Shown here: one piece after another, positions 49,254 to 60,389 of the stretch
Position numbering within the stretch: the first letter of the stretch is position 1
Layout: the number at the start of each line of letters is the position of its first letter
Source of the DNA: Lumnitzera littorea
Lineage: Eukaryota; Streptophyta; Magnoliopsida; Myrtales; Combretaceae
NCBI GenBank assembly: GCA_024138015.1
Contig: JAMXBB010000009.1
Coordinates: 95,588,098-95,652,097 of the forward strand
DNA: 64,000 nt
Reading direction: 5' to 3'
Notes under the pieces: model-generated
Told to the model about the DNA's origin: nothing
What the model saw: the letters and a program-made list of their open reading frames with translations, nothing else
The model's database searches: none
Made by a program: the position numbers and the translations under genes

Positions 49254-50900
49254 TGATAAGAGTAAATTACTTTACACTTTCGAGACATAATTAGGCATAA
49301 ATTAACTATAATTGTGTTTATTTCTCAAGTTCTTGATACTTAATTGTGTAATATATTGATTTTAGATGATTCAAGAGCAAAGGAGACGAAATTTTACAAG
49401 AATAAGGAAATTTAGGGCAATTGCGGCCTTGATAAAAGAATAAGGTTGAAGGGAAATAAATCACGAGCATGATAATGGAAGATTTGAGTGTTCAGCATTG
49501 GTCATGCCCTCCATCATGGGCATGACTAAGCAAAGTATTGTGATCCCCCTATTAGTCACTACCGTAATCATATGTTAGGAGGATGATCACCGGCGTGAGG
49601 AGATGAATATGTTTGATGAGGAGTCCATGTCAATGATTACGGCCATGATAGGTAAAGAATATGCTCTTTCAAGATGATTACGCCCCGAGTCACCAACATA
49701 ATGAGAGTAGGCACAATGGTTCTTTTTAAATTACCTTACATAAATCAGTGTGTGGAATGGGTCTTAACACCCAATGGCATCTTGAAGTGGTGTATTTCGA
49801 ATCTTTTAACGATAAAAATATAAATACATCACAATTTTCCAATAGAGAACAAGACATCAAATTAGAGAAGATAGATCATACATCATACAATACATTACAT
49901 CACTAACCCACAAGATATCAATTCATCCATCTTTGTACCCATTATGTATTTTTTGTTTTTCTTCCATATAATTATTAAGTGTTACACCGTATGCCTGTTT
50001 CGGAATTACTCGAGAGAAACGATGGGATTCATTATTCATACATTATAAAGATTTCTATAGTATAATTCAGAACGGGATTGTATTCTTTTACTTGTCTTAT
50101 GTTAATTTCCTTATTATTTCTATATTTTGTTGATACATCTTGTTTCTTTGTCATGTGTGAGTAGTATTTTAGGACTTACTACATTAACCTAGCATGAGCA
50201 AGTTTCTTAATTAGTGATTTCCTAATGTTTGTTATTCTCGATGAATTGAACATAATTAATTTAAGTACGGTATATTACATAACATTGACTTAGGCTAGAT
50301 TTTAATAGAACATGTTGAGAGATAATTCTATTGAATAGATCTAATTCATTAGAATACCTTACTTTTGATAGTAGAGATATTATTAGGAAAGTTGCCGCAT
50401 TCTTAAAGAAATTGACAAATTAACATATCATTAATGCGATTCGAGTTGGCTGTTAATTTAGAAGAGATTCTAATAGATATAACTATGATTAGAAGTAAGT
50501 AATTCTAAGAATAATGCTTATATACTAGTGATTCCCTATAGATAACAATCATTTAGATAAGATTAATGATGATATCATGTTGTGTGATGAAACAAGTCTG
50601 CATGTTAAGTGTTGTATTGCTAATTGTTTTATAAGTCATTATGTTGGATAAAAGTTGTTTGTAGATTAGTATAGTTTAGTCAGTAAATTAAACATTTTAA
50701 TCATTAATCATTTGATAATTTTGGTTGCTAGATCATAGGAAAATTAACTAGTACTAATGCTTGTATATATTCCTAGTAGAGACGACCCCATACTCATCCA
50801 TGCTATAAAACGATAGGCACGCTTACTTATTGAATCGAGTTAAGGATTGAATATAGGTATATAAATTGTAAAACTCAAAAGCTCTATTTAGAGGCGATCA
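49254..50900 (+). repeat. Solo LTR (gypsy, Athila-like) inserted in gag
   Basis: 1647 bp from TGATAAGAG to GGCGATCA with a perfect 5-bp target duplication atatg at 49249-49253 and 50901-50905. No internal domain, so it is a solo LTR left by LTR-LTR recombination. TATAAATA at 49819-49826 is a fitting promoter TATA box. The end part (gagacgaccccatactcatcc, near 50781) resembles Athila-type LTR ends. The gag reading of the host copia element continues on either side. Confidence 0.85.
49501..49526. repeat. Perfect 9-bp hairpin in the solo LTR
   Basis: gtcatgccc (49501-49509), eight bases, then its exact reverse complement (49518-49526). It lies upstream of the TATA box, in U3. Confidence 0.75.
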
Positions 50901-50905
50901 ATATG

Positions 50906-51020
50906 CCTTAGCATATGTCTCCATCTTGAACTTCCGATAAGAAAAGTTAGTGCCATTAAAAAATGAAACTCTTCCAAGTTGTATGGTAGAACCATTACTT
51001 CCAATACCTTCAACCATGAC
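50906..51020 (-). pseudogene. Sirevirus-type gag, N-terminal piece
   Basis: On the minus strand the frame opens near 51017 with MVEGIGSNGS and runs through FFNGTNFSYRKFKMETY, matching the FxGxxFxxWKxxM start of copia gag (DUF4219-type). It stops at the solo LTR; the remainder of gag lies at 49253 and below. Placed just after the PBS, as expected. Confidence 0.7.
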
Positions 51021-51048
51021 CTCTGAACTCTAATGATGCTAGAGTTAT

Positions 51049-51060
51049 GCTTTGATACCA
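51049..51060 (-). promoter_or_regulatory. Primer-binding site, minus strand
   Basis: The minus strand reads TGGTATCAAAGC, one change from the tRNA-iMet complement TGGTATCAGAGC. It is two bases inside a TG-starting LTR edge at 51063. Confidence 0.75.
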
Positions 51061-51062
51061 AA

Positions 51063-52697
51063 TGTAGGTCCTAGACATGTAACCAAAAGGAGCGGCGAAT
51101 GGGTTATATATTAAATTTTAAACAAATCTGATACTTGATTGAAACTTATCCCTTTGATTACTTAAGTTATTTGCTAAAAGATAAACGGATGAATAAATAT
51201 AAATAAAGTACACAAAAGTAAAGAGATGAGAGTTAGAAAAGCAAGCAAATTAATTATAATGCTTTGGCCTTATGCTTACTATACTCTTTCAACTTTACTG
51301 CATGGGACCCAGTTCACTTTTTGAAGTCATTCTACTATCCACAATATTCAAGTGCCTAGAGAGGTTATAAACAATGTTCTCTGCTCTAATTCACTTAGCC
51401 TTACTGATAGGAATCAACTTTCCAGACCAATCATGTACAGTCGAGCTTGAAGGCCTTAAGGACTCATATGGAGAATATTAGCTTGCAGCCCTATCCAAGA
51501 CAAGAATTCATATTTCAACTTCCATGTTTCACTCTTCTGTTGATTTGAATACTATGCTCTCATATGCGTAAGCATAGTTTTTAAAGTTACCGAGCCAATG
51601 TATTGACTTGCTAAGTAGCATTGCCATAACATAAGTAGCATTCAAGTAGAGTAACTTCAAGCGACTATCTGAGCCAAACCCCTAAGCTAACCACTAGCAT
51701 TCGACCCTGATCCAAGCTGAATATCCTCTAGTGATTGATTGACTAGACTTTGACCTGATCCAGATCAGGTTGGTCCTGACTATGGACTCTCTTTTCTTTA
51801 TTTTGTCTAAATTGTACTATCTATCAAAATGCTAGCCACTAGATGATATGTGCCTTTTAGCATAATATTCTAGAATAATTCTTTAATTTTTTGTACTAAA
51901 TATTCTTTGTCTCTTTTACCCTTTTTAGTATCATTCATGTATCCCAATTGTAAATTACCTCTTTTAGCTTTTCCATGTATGTTTGTAACCCTAGTGGGGC
52001 GAGTATATAAACCCCATGTTTTGTATGCAGACACAACCATTTTAGTCATCTAAATTAATACAAGTTTCTTTATGACCAACCCTAATGTTCTCCATAGCCT
52101 TAACTCTTATCTATTTCCTTTAGTAAGGAGTGGTGGTGAGTGACCCTATAGTTCGGAACGGTGAGTCATATCTAACGGATTGTAGGCTAAGTGGGATCGA
52201 TTGGTACATCATATCCAGTTGCTAACTACTTGGACTTTGCTAGCTTTTCTTTATTTCCTTTTGATTCTCTTCATTGTGGTGCTACTCCATGTGTTCGACT
52301 TCGGAAATGCATCACTTACTCCTATGCTAACACTTAGAACTATAGAGATTAAAAATCTCTCTAAAACAATACTTATATTAAGGTTACAAAAGACAATGAG
52401 GAAAATAAAAGAAAATGGTTCCTCGACAAATAAGAATAGTACAAAGATAAATATGTAAGCATCTGATCGATCTTCTGTTCTTACAATTTGATTGTTTGCA
52501 GCACTCTAGAATAATAGCAAAAATTCTTCTATTCTTTTTCCATGTTTATCTGTGAAGTCCTTCCCTCCTTTATGTAGTTGAAATTGCAACAGCTAGAATC
52601 TTGATTTAAGGTAAGCCCTTAGAGAATTTATTTTGAAATTTTTCTTAGCAAAAATACCTCGTGAATTATCTCTTCGCTAACTTCCATATATGTGAGA
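51063..52697. repeat. LTR-derived sequence: 5' LTR of the copia element and other LTR debris
   Basis: 51063 onward starts TGTAGGTCCTAGACATG, as the inner edge of the minus-strand copia 5' LTR. From about 51800 the character changes: TATATAAA near 51996-52003 on the plus strand and a phrase ggatcgattggtacatcata (52194-52213) that closely resembles one in the gypsy LTR at 58940. A plus-strand gypsy LTR relative is therefore probably mixed in. The open frame 52201-52458 has no domain. I could not place the borders. Confidence 0.4.
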
Positions 52698-53523
52698 TGA
52701 TAAGAATCAAGCTATTGGGCTTTAACCTGTAGTTAAGCCTAAGGGCTAGAGGGATTGGTAAGGTGAATTCTCTTGCTCCAGCTAACTCTTGCTAACGCCG
52801 AGTATCTCTTTACCAAATAACTCTGCATGTCGAGTCGTGTAACTAACTACTTCTCAATGGTCTTATGTTGAATTGTAGAATGTTGAGACAACAGCCAAAC
52901 CATGTACGCTTACTCATTTATGTCTAGAGAGACCCTAGACTAATCCTCAGTTACCCCTTCTTGGACAAGTAATCCAAATGTACTCTTTTGTTTATATCCT
53001 CCAACAACCTTACCAATGTACCTTCACCACGTATAGAATCTATTGTACTAATTATTGTTTTTCTTGAATATTCATTTTTACCCTTTGTATTCTTTGTGCA
53101 TTATTTCGTTAGGAAATACCCTTTTTTGTCTTTTCCCCTTTTAGGCAAGTTGCCTTAACTTATCAGGTATAAATACCCTTATACTTGTAGCTGGAAACAT
53201 CAGCTTAACATCAATATACTAAATATTCTTCCTCTTATAAACACTAATTGTTCACTTTCATTTCATTTTTATCTTAACCCTTAAGTAAGCCTAAGTGATG
53301 AGTAACCTCACCAAACCAATTCGTATGTCATATCGAGTTGTGCTATAAGTCTTCAGAAGTTCCATTAGTATGTTATATCTTTTGGAGTTATTCGTGGGTT
53401 TTGTTTACTTTTCATTCTCTTTGTCATTCTTTCGCACATTCCCCATCACCCTTTTCAAGCTTTCGATAAGTTTGGACCCATTCAATGACTAACCTTGTCT
53501 ATTCTTGGTTATGGTACATATCA
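52698..53523 (+). repeat. 5' LTR of the gypsy element
   Basis: 826 bp, TGATAAGAATC to GGTACATATCA. gtataaatac near 53168-53177 is a TATA box candidate. Collinear with 58220-59101. Confidence 0.9.
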
Positions 53524-53526
53524 TTT

Positions 53527-53540
53527 TGGTATCAGAACGG
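53527..53540 (+). promoter_or_regulatory. Primer-binding site of the gypsy element
   Basis: TGGTATCAGAACGG, three bases after the 5' LTR; its first ten bases match the complement of plant initiator tRNA-Met. Confidence 0.85.
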
Positions 53541-53724
53541 AGATTTCGTTTGAGTTATAGTTTGTTCTAAAGTCCTATGTATACTTTATTTTGTATGTAT
53601 AAAACAAAGCAAGTTACTATGTTCATTTAACTACTATATTTGCTGGCTTTTAAGTTTCTGGTTTGTGGAAGTGTCTATTGAAATACCTATTTGAAGAGTT
53701 TGAGAATTGAATCTATCGGAGAAA

Positions 53725-54970
53725 ATGACCGACCTAAGTGTTAATATTGATGTTGGAGATGACAACAGTGGTGTTGTCCACCATGGCTGACAATCCTAAG
53801 GCACTCTAAGAAGCATAGATGAGAGATTCGATGAGGTGGCTAACCTTGTAATGGACTTGACTCAAGCTATTCATGCACTGGCTTATAGACCTACTGAAGT
53901 CACACATAACACTCCACAAGTTGCCTAACTTACTAGAGGTCAGAACTTAGCTTGACAAGTTTGAGGTAGAGGAGTAGGTAGACGAATGAGAAGAAGGATT
54001 GACTTGGGAGACTTGGATGAGGAGGACGGGGAAGAATATGAACAAGAAGAGCGAGCTCAAGCACTCCGAGCATCCGACCATGTGAAGCTTAAGATTTTGA
54101 GCTTCAATAGGTTTAGGAATGCAGATGACTACTTAGATTGGGAAGAGAAAGTGGAGCGAGTCTTCGATCATTACCATTATGATAAGTATGACAAAGTGAG
54201 AACTACTGTTGCTGAGTTCTTTGGATATGCAACCACGTGGTGAAAGAATTTCTAAGCCACGAGAAGGCGAGAAGGTTATCAAAAGATCAATACTTGGCCT
54301 AAGATGAAGAGAATACTCAAAAACAGATTTGTGCTGGAAACTTATCTATAAGATACTTTTACTTAGCTTCAGCAATTGAGACAAAGAGGTCAAACTATTG
54401 AAGAGTATGTCCAAGAGTTTCAAATGCTTATGATTCTCTGTGAAGTAGAGGAGCCCTCAGTGCGAACCATGTCTAGATTCCTTACTGGATTGAGAAGTGA
54501 TATTCGAGATATTATGGAACTCCAACAATTTGCTATGTTAGATGAGGCAATACGAATAGCTCAATGAGTGGAAAGATAGAGAAGAAATTGAATGCTGACA
54601 AGGATGCCAACTAATTAACCTGTTCAATCAAGCCGAACTATACAAAGAAACTATCGAAGTTGGCCAAGTGTTGACCTGATTAGACGAAGGGATGTCAGGA
54701 TTGATTAAAATGGCCGAACAGAAGGTGATGTGCAGACTCAAACTTATAATAAAGGTTAAGGATCTAATAGGAAGACAAGCCAAATCAAGTGCTTTAAATG
54801 CCAAGGGTTTGGACATATGGCTGCTTAGTGCCTAAATCGAAGGACTACGGTCATCAAGGGAGACATCTCGAAGCTGGAAGTAGAAAGTATTGATGAGGAA
54901 CCTGAGGAAGAGGAAAGCATTGCTGAGAAAGAAGTTTCTCAAGAAAATGAACTCATTGAAGAAGATGTGT
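53725..54970 (+). pseudogene. Gypsy gag with zinc knuckle, decayed
   Basis: ATG at 53725 (MTDLSVNIDV). Main capsid part: LKILSFNRF, DYLDWEEKVERVF (53986-54243), then RQRGQTIEEYVQEFQMLM and LTGLRSDIRDIMELQ (54376-54567), a standard retrotransposon gag fold. The CCHC knuckle CFKCQGFGHMAA*C lies at 54790-54831 with a stop where relatives have Gln. A Glu-rich linker follows (54870-54990) and leads to the protease. At least six stops separate these blocks. Confidence 0.85.
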
Positions 54971-54989
54971 TTGTTGAGGATTTGGATTA

Positions 54990-57900
54990 GTTGATCTTGG
55001 TTATCCGATGCACAATGAACATGGAACCCTTACACGGGAGGAGCGGAGAGAGAATTTGTTTTATATCACCTATAAGGTGAATGATCAAGTGTGTGCACTA
55101 ACTGTGGATAGTGATAGTTACACCAATGTAGCCTTAGCTAATCTAATCACAAAATTGAAGTTACCGATTGTTGCACATCTAAGGCCATACAAGTTGCATT
55201 GGTTAAGTGAGAAGAGAGCACTACATGTCACTCAACAAGTGCTACTATCGTTCACTATCGAAAATTACTCTAACCAGATTCTCTGTGATGTATTGCCTAT
55301 GTATGCTTCTTATATGTTGCTAGGTAGACCGTAGCTATTTGATAGAAGAATTATCCATGATGGATATTGAAACACGTATATGTTTGAAAGGATGGCAAGA
55401 AGATCATGCTGAACCCAATGTTACCGAGTAAAGTTAACAGGCTGTAGGCTAAACTTGCTCGTAAATCGAAGAAAACTCTAATGATGAGTAGAGCCAAGCT
55501 TCGGGAGGCTATTTAAGTTGACATGTTGACCTTCTTGTTAGTTAAATGTCTATTAGAACTGAAGCAGTTGGGTGAACTACCCTAAGAAGTAAAAGAGTTG
55601 CTAGATGAGTATGCTGATCTGTTCCCAAAATAGTTACTCGAAGGACTATCCCCTATCCGATGTATAGAACATTGCATTGACCTAATACTTGGTGCCATCT
55701 TACCGAATAAGCCAGCTTATCAAATGAGTCCTGAATAGGCTTCTAAGCTCCAATGACAAGTTAATGAACTATTAGAGAGAGGTTATGTTTGGGGAAGTCT
55801 CAGCCCTTATATTGCTCTAGCGCTTTTAGTACCAAAAAAAGATGGAACCTGGTGAATGTGTGTTAACAACAAAGCAGTGGACAAGATAACAATAAAATAC
55901 AAGTATCCTATCCCCAAGTTGGAAGATATGTTGGATGAATTGAGTGGAGATAAGATCTGAAACAAGATTGATCTGAAATCTAGCTAACATCAAATCCACA
56001 TCAGGTTGAGAGATGAGTAGAAGACTGCTTTCAAAACTTGACATAGACTCTATGAGTGGATAGTCATGCTATTTGGCCAATCGAATGCCCCGAACACTTT
56101 TATGAGGTTGATGAATAATGTATTGAGACATTTAATGGGGAAGTATGTCATGGTGCATTTTGACGACCTCCTAGTGTATAGTATTGACATGTCGAGCCAT
56201 TGTGAACATCTCTGTACCGTATTGAATATCCTCTATGTTGAGAGATTATTTGGCAATCTCAAGAAGTGTTGCTTTTGCTAGGTGGAAGTGGTCTTCTTAG
56301 GTTATGTGGTAAGTAGAGGAGGCTTATGAATGGATGATGAGAAAATCTGAGCCATCGTCGAGTGGCTAACTCTAACTACTTGTGCCAAGGTGAGAAGTTT
56401 CCATGGACTAGCTTCCTTTTATAGAAAATTCATCAGGAATTTTAGTACCCTTGCCACACCCCTTATTGAGCTGACTAAGAAGAACATTGACTTCATATGG
56501 GCAAAAAAGAAGGAGAGAAGTTTTGCCGAGATAAAGGAAAGGTTAACATCTGCCCCTATACTAGTTCTACTTGACTATAAGAGAATATTTGAACTAGAAT
56601 GTGACATGTCAGGCATTAGAATAGGTGTTATCCTAATGCAGGAATGCCGACCAATTGCCTACCATAGTAAGAAGCTTAAAGGATCTTAGCTAAACTATTC
56701 TATGTATGATAAAGAACTCTTAGCACTGATCCGAGCACTACAAGTATGGAAACATTATCTACTGCCAAGAGAATTTGTCATCTATACTAACCACAAGTCC
56801 CTAAGGTACCTTCGAAGTCAAACAAAATTGTTGAAGCGATAGGTGGGATAGGTTGAATTCCTTGAAGGATTCAATTTCGTAATAAAATACAAATAGGGAA
56901 AGAGCAACGTAGTTGCAGATACTCTTTTAAGAAGATAGGTGCTTTTAACTGAACTTCAAATTAGGCTATTAAGTTTGTGAGTATCAAAGAGTAATATTCT
57001 GAAGATCCATACTTTAAGCCTATACTTATGCATTGTGTCGATGGAAGCATAGTAGACGAGTATCTTGTTCCAAAGAGGGAAATTGTACATACTGACCTAT
57101 TCACTTCGAGAGTTGTTGATCAAGGGAGCCCACAGTGAAGGATTGTCCAAACATTTTAAGGAAAGAAGGACCTATGAGCTCTTGAATGGTCGTTTCTTTT
57201 AGCCGAGAATGAGGCAAGATGTGCATCGAGTTATTAAAGGCTGTACCATATGCAAGAGGGATAAGTGCAATGCTAAGTCGAGTAAGGAAAAGCAATGCCT
57301 TTACCTATTCCGACGAAGTCATAGGCTGAATTGAGCATGGACTTTGTTCTTGAATTGCCTTAAATTACCCAAGGCAAAGATTCTGTGATGGTCACCATGG
57401 AAAGGTTCAGCAAGATGGCACATTTTGTGCCTTGCTCCAAAACTAATGATCCTTCGGCTATTGCTTCTCTTTTCTTGTAGGAAATTGTTAGGTTATACGG
57501 CATATCGAGAAGTGTAGTATCAGATAGAGATCCAAAGTTCTTGAGCCATTTTTGGAGAACTTTATGGTGACGAATGAGGACAAAACTACTATTCAGCACT
57601 TTTTATTACCCTCGAACTGATGACTAAATGGAGGTAGTCAACTGTACTTTGGGATAGTTGCTTCGAGCTACAGTAGGGAAGAACTTGGCCGATTGGGATG
57701 TCTACTTGCTAATGGTTAAATTTGCTTACAATCGGATAGTACATAACACCACTAAACAGACCCCCTTCGAAGTTGTCTATGGTTTTAATCCCAAGTTGCC
57801 CCTTAATCACACCCCTATACTTATATCCGAGCAAGAAGACCTTGACACGAGAGCTCGAGCATAGTCCCTTCAATACGTATACAACAAAATTACTCGGTAA

Positions 57901-58205
57901 ATTGACTAAGTCACTACAAAATGCGAGAAAAGGACAAGGGTAGAACGACTAAACAATTCCAACTAGGAGACTTGTTGTAGCTGTACTTGAAAAAGAAAAG
58001 GTTTTCGAGTAAGAGGAGGAATAAGCTATCTATAAGGGTTGAAGGACCTTTTAAAATCCTCTAGAAGATCAATGATAATGCCTATAGGTTAGAGTTGCCT
58101 AAAGATTATGGGGTTTCTAACGCCTTTAACATTATCGACCTCAGTCCATATCACCCTGATGGAGAACTGATCGAAGACCATTCGAATTTGATTCCAAATC
58201 CAAAT
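54990..58205 (+). pseudogene. Gypsy pol: protease, RT, RNase H, integrase, decayed
   Basis: Protease 55008-55334: CALTVDSDSYTNVA shows the active-site box as DSD instead of DSG (GGT to GAT at 55113), then LLGRP. RT from about 55600: RGYVWGSLSPYIA, VPKKDGTW, then HFDDLLVYS (about 56154-56180, catalytic aspartates kept). RNase H 56390-56960: FHGLASFYRKFIRNFS, ECDMSGIRIGVILMQ, NHKSLRYL. Integrase 57000-58205: first Asp in LSMDFVL (near 57333), second in VVSDRDPKF (near 57518), Glu in MEVVN (near 57632), then LADWDVYLLMVKFAYN and a final NIIDLSPY. Many stops stand where Arg, Gln or Trp are expected (for example after DGTW), suggesting C-to-T decay typical of methylated repeats. Confidence 0.88.
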
Positions 58206-58209
58206 CAAC

Positions 58210-58219
58210 TTGGAGGGAA
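58210..58219 (+). promoter_or_regulatory. Polypurine tract of the gypsy element
   Basis: ttggagggaa directly before the TG of the 3' LTR. Short and with two leading T, but correctly placed. Confidence 0.65.
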
Positions 58220-59101
58220 TGATAAGAATCAAGCTACTAGGCCTTTAACCTGTAGCTAAGCCTAAGGGCTAAAGGGAATGGCAAGGAGAATCCTCCTATT
58301 CTAGCTAACTCCTACTAAAGTTGAGTATCTCTTTACTGAACAACTCTGCATGTCAAGCTGTGTAATTGTCTACTTCTCAATGGTCTTGTGCCGAATTGTA
58401 AAATGTTGAGACAACAGCCAAACCATGTACGCTTACTCACTTACATCCGAGTCGACCAATTCCTTAACATCATCCTTGTTAAGAAGCCGAGAGAGAGACC
58501 CTAGACTAATCCTCAGTTAGCCCTGCTCGGACAAGTAATCCGACTGTACTCTTTTGTCTACATCGTCCAATGGCCTCACTAATGCACTTCCACCACGTAT
58601 ACAGACCGTGTGTAGAATTTGTTACACTAATTATTTTCTTACTTGAATATTCATTTTTACCTTTTCTGTTCTTTATACATTACTTCTTTTAGAAATACCC
58701 TTTTTGTCTTTTCTCCTTTTAAGCAAGTTGCCCTAACTTATCGAGTATAAATAACCTTGTACTTGTAGCTGGAAACATTAACTTAACATCAATACACTAA
58801 ATATTCTTCCTCCTGTAAACACTAATTGTTCACTTTTATTTCACTCTTATCTTAATTCTTAAGCAAGGTTAGGTGGCGAGTAACCTCATTGGACTAATTT
58901 GTTCATCATATTGAGTTGTGTCATGAGTCCTCGGAAGTTCGATTGGTACATCATATCTTTTGAAGCTATTCATGGGTTTTACTTACTTTTCATTCTCTCT
59001 GTCGTTCTTTCATGCATTCTCCATCACCCTTTTCAAGCTTTCAACAAACTTAGACCTATTTAGTGACCGACCTTGTTTATTCTTAGTTATGGTATGCATC
59101 A
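58220..59101 (+). repeat. 3' LTR of the gypsy element
   Basis: 882 bp, TGATAAGAATC to GGTATGCATCA, collinear with 52698-53523 apart from small insertions. Followed by tgagg. Confidence 0.9.
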
Positions 59102-59822
59102 TGAGGTCCTTTCCATAATACATGTACTACAAAAGTGGTGAGATTTCCTTTCCTTACTTTGAGTACTTCAAAAGTATATATGAGATAAACTTTGTTGTTA
59201 ATATATGAGTCTTTTTAAATCTAGATGGCTTGATTAAAACCTCTTTTAAAATATAAAACTTTCCAATCTTCAATGGATTTTATAATAAGAAAAGTTTGAT
59301 CTTATCCTTATGAATTTTGATTTTACTTAGTGGAACATGTTGTTGAGTGATTTTAGGATAGGATCTACTTCCTATAAAAGCATAGAACGCTATGTGGTAT
59401 TGAGACTAGTTTGGTATAGCCACTCTGATGCCTAAGTCAATAAGTATGTTTTTGAGAGAAGTAAGATCAATATAAAGTTTTGGGTTGTAAGAGAGTTCTT
59501 ACAGTACCTTCTCTTCCTATTTATAGGTGAAAATCAAATGTCTGAAACTATAGTACAATGGGACATGTAGAGATCTTATAATCAAACACATGTTGAAGAT
59601 ATAGGAATAATTGGTAATTATATAATGAGATTGTACTAGATCATAACTATTTGTGCTACTTTCCTAAGTTTAACTTGGACGTACTAACTGGCTAGGCTTC
59701 AAGGCTTACTAAATGGATTGAGCTTCGATTGACACCAACCGACTACAAAGTTACTCAGCCTCTCATTAGTTGAGTAGATGAATAATGTTATAAGGTGAAA
59801 ACTGACTGTCAACATTTGTGCA
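59102..59822 (-). repeat. Part of the 3' LTR of a Tat-like element
   Basis: On the minus strand, a G-rich purine tract (59834-59823) runs straight into TGCACAAATGTTGAC, a likely LTR start. The plus-strand gypsy element (52698-59101) is inserted in or beside this LTR, so its far end probably continues left of 52698. No open frame. Confidence 0.45.
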
Positions 59823-59834
59823 CCCCCTCCCCCC
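59823..59834 (-). promoter_or_regulatory. Polypurine tract of the Tat-like element
   Basis: ccccctcccccc on the plus strand, a pure G/A tract on the minus strand, the longest GC run in the window, followed by a TG. Confidence 0.55.
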
Positions 59835-60176
59835 AATTCTCATGGTTGAGAACTCGACTATAGGAGTAAATAAAGCTCCATATGCTATTTGCGTAGTTGG
59901 AATGTAAAGACAAATGAGTTTCATAAGTGCCGAGTAATGTGGAAAGTTCTATTTTAATCTTAGAACATGATAGATTGTATCCTATTTGAAAGGTTACAAC
60001 TTTTGAATTTCCTACCCATTCAATCTTATGCGGTAGTATGTATGATAGCTATTGTCAGAGACATGACAACCATTAGATCTCTAGTTCATAACACATGTCA
60101 TCAATCCACACTCGATCATTTAATCAAATACATCATTCTTGTTAGAAGCGCGTTAGGGTTATGAGGAGAAATCGTT

Positions 60177-60186
60177 TATATATAAA
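60177..60186 (+). promoter_or_regulatory. TATA box candidate for the antisense gene
   Basis: TATATATAAA followed by a pyrimidine-rich leader (60190-60290). About 200 bases upstream of the first recognisable coding region of the plus-strand ORF; placement fits a pol II promoter separate from the LTR. Confidence 0.45.
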
Positions 60187-60389
60187 GGATTTTTCATACT
60201 AAGTAGATTTATTCATTTTATTCTCATCTATATTCATAAGTTCTTGTTTTCTTTCAACATCTCATCTTTGTCCTTCAAATTCCTAAAAGTATGTGATTTT
60301 ATCATGTAGCTTTAATCAGGTATGTTTGAAGCATTATTTGTCGACTTGTTCTTTTAGATTTTGAGGCAACAAGGAATGATTCGGTGTGT

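Larger units (their letters stand above)
41813..51063 (-). mobile_element. Sirevirus-like Ty1/copia element, defective, minus strand
   Basis: Read on the minus strand the order is PBS (51060-51049), gag (from about 51020), RT and RNase H (47700-46150), an env-like ORF (44817-43582), PPT and 3' LTR. RT and gag phrases match the Maximus/Sirevirus lineage. Protease, integrase and the zinc-knuckle region are missing between gag and RT. Gag is split by a solo LTR (49254-50900). The sequence beyond 51063 should be the 5' LTR but is not clearly homologous to 41813-42933, so the copy may be a recombinant. All frames carry stops. Confidence 0.75.
52698..59101 (+). mobile_element. Ty3/gypsy element, complete structure, inactive
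   Basis: LTRs at 52698-53523 and 58220-59101, PBS at 53527, gag, protease, RT, RNase H, integrase, then a purine tract before the 3' LTR. Flanking bases are tgaga and tgagg, a near-matching 5-bp target duplication. The polyprotein order (integrase last) is that of Ty3/gypsy, and the gag and protease phrases look chromovirus-like, but no chromodomain is evident after integrase. In-frame stops are numerous. LTRs differ by roughly 15 percent in the first 150 bases by eye, and the right one has an extra segment of about 40 bp (near 58447-58488). The element is old and cannot encode its proteins. Confidence 0.9.
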
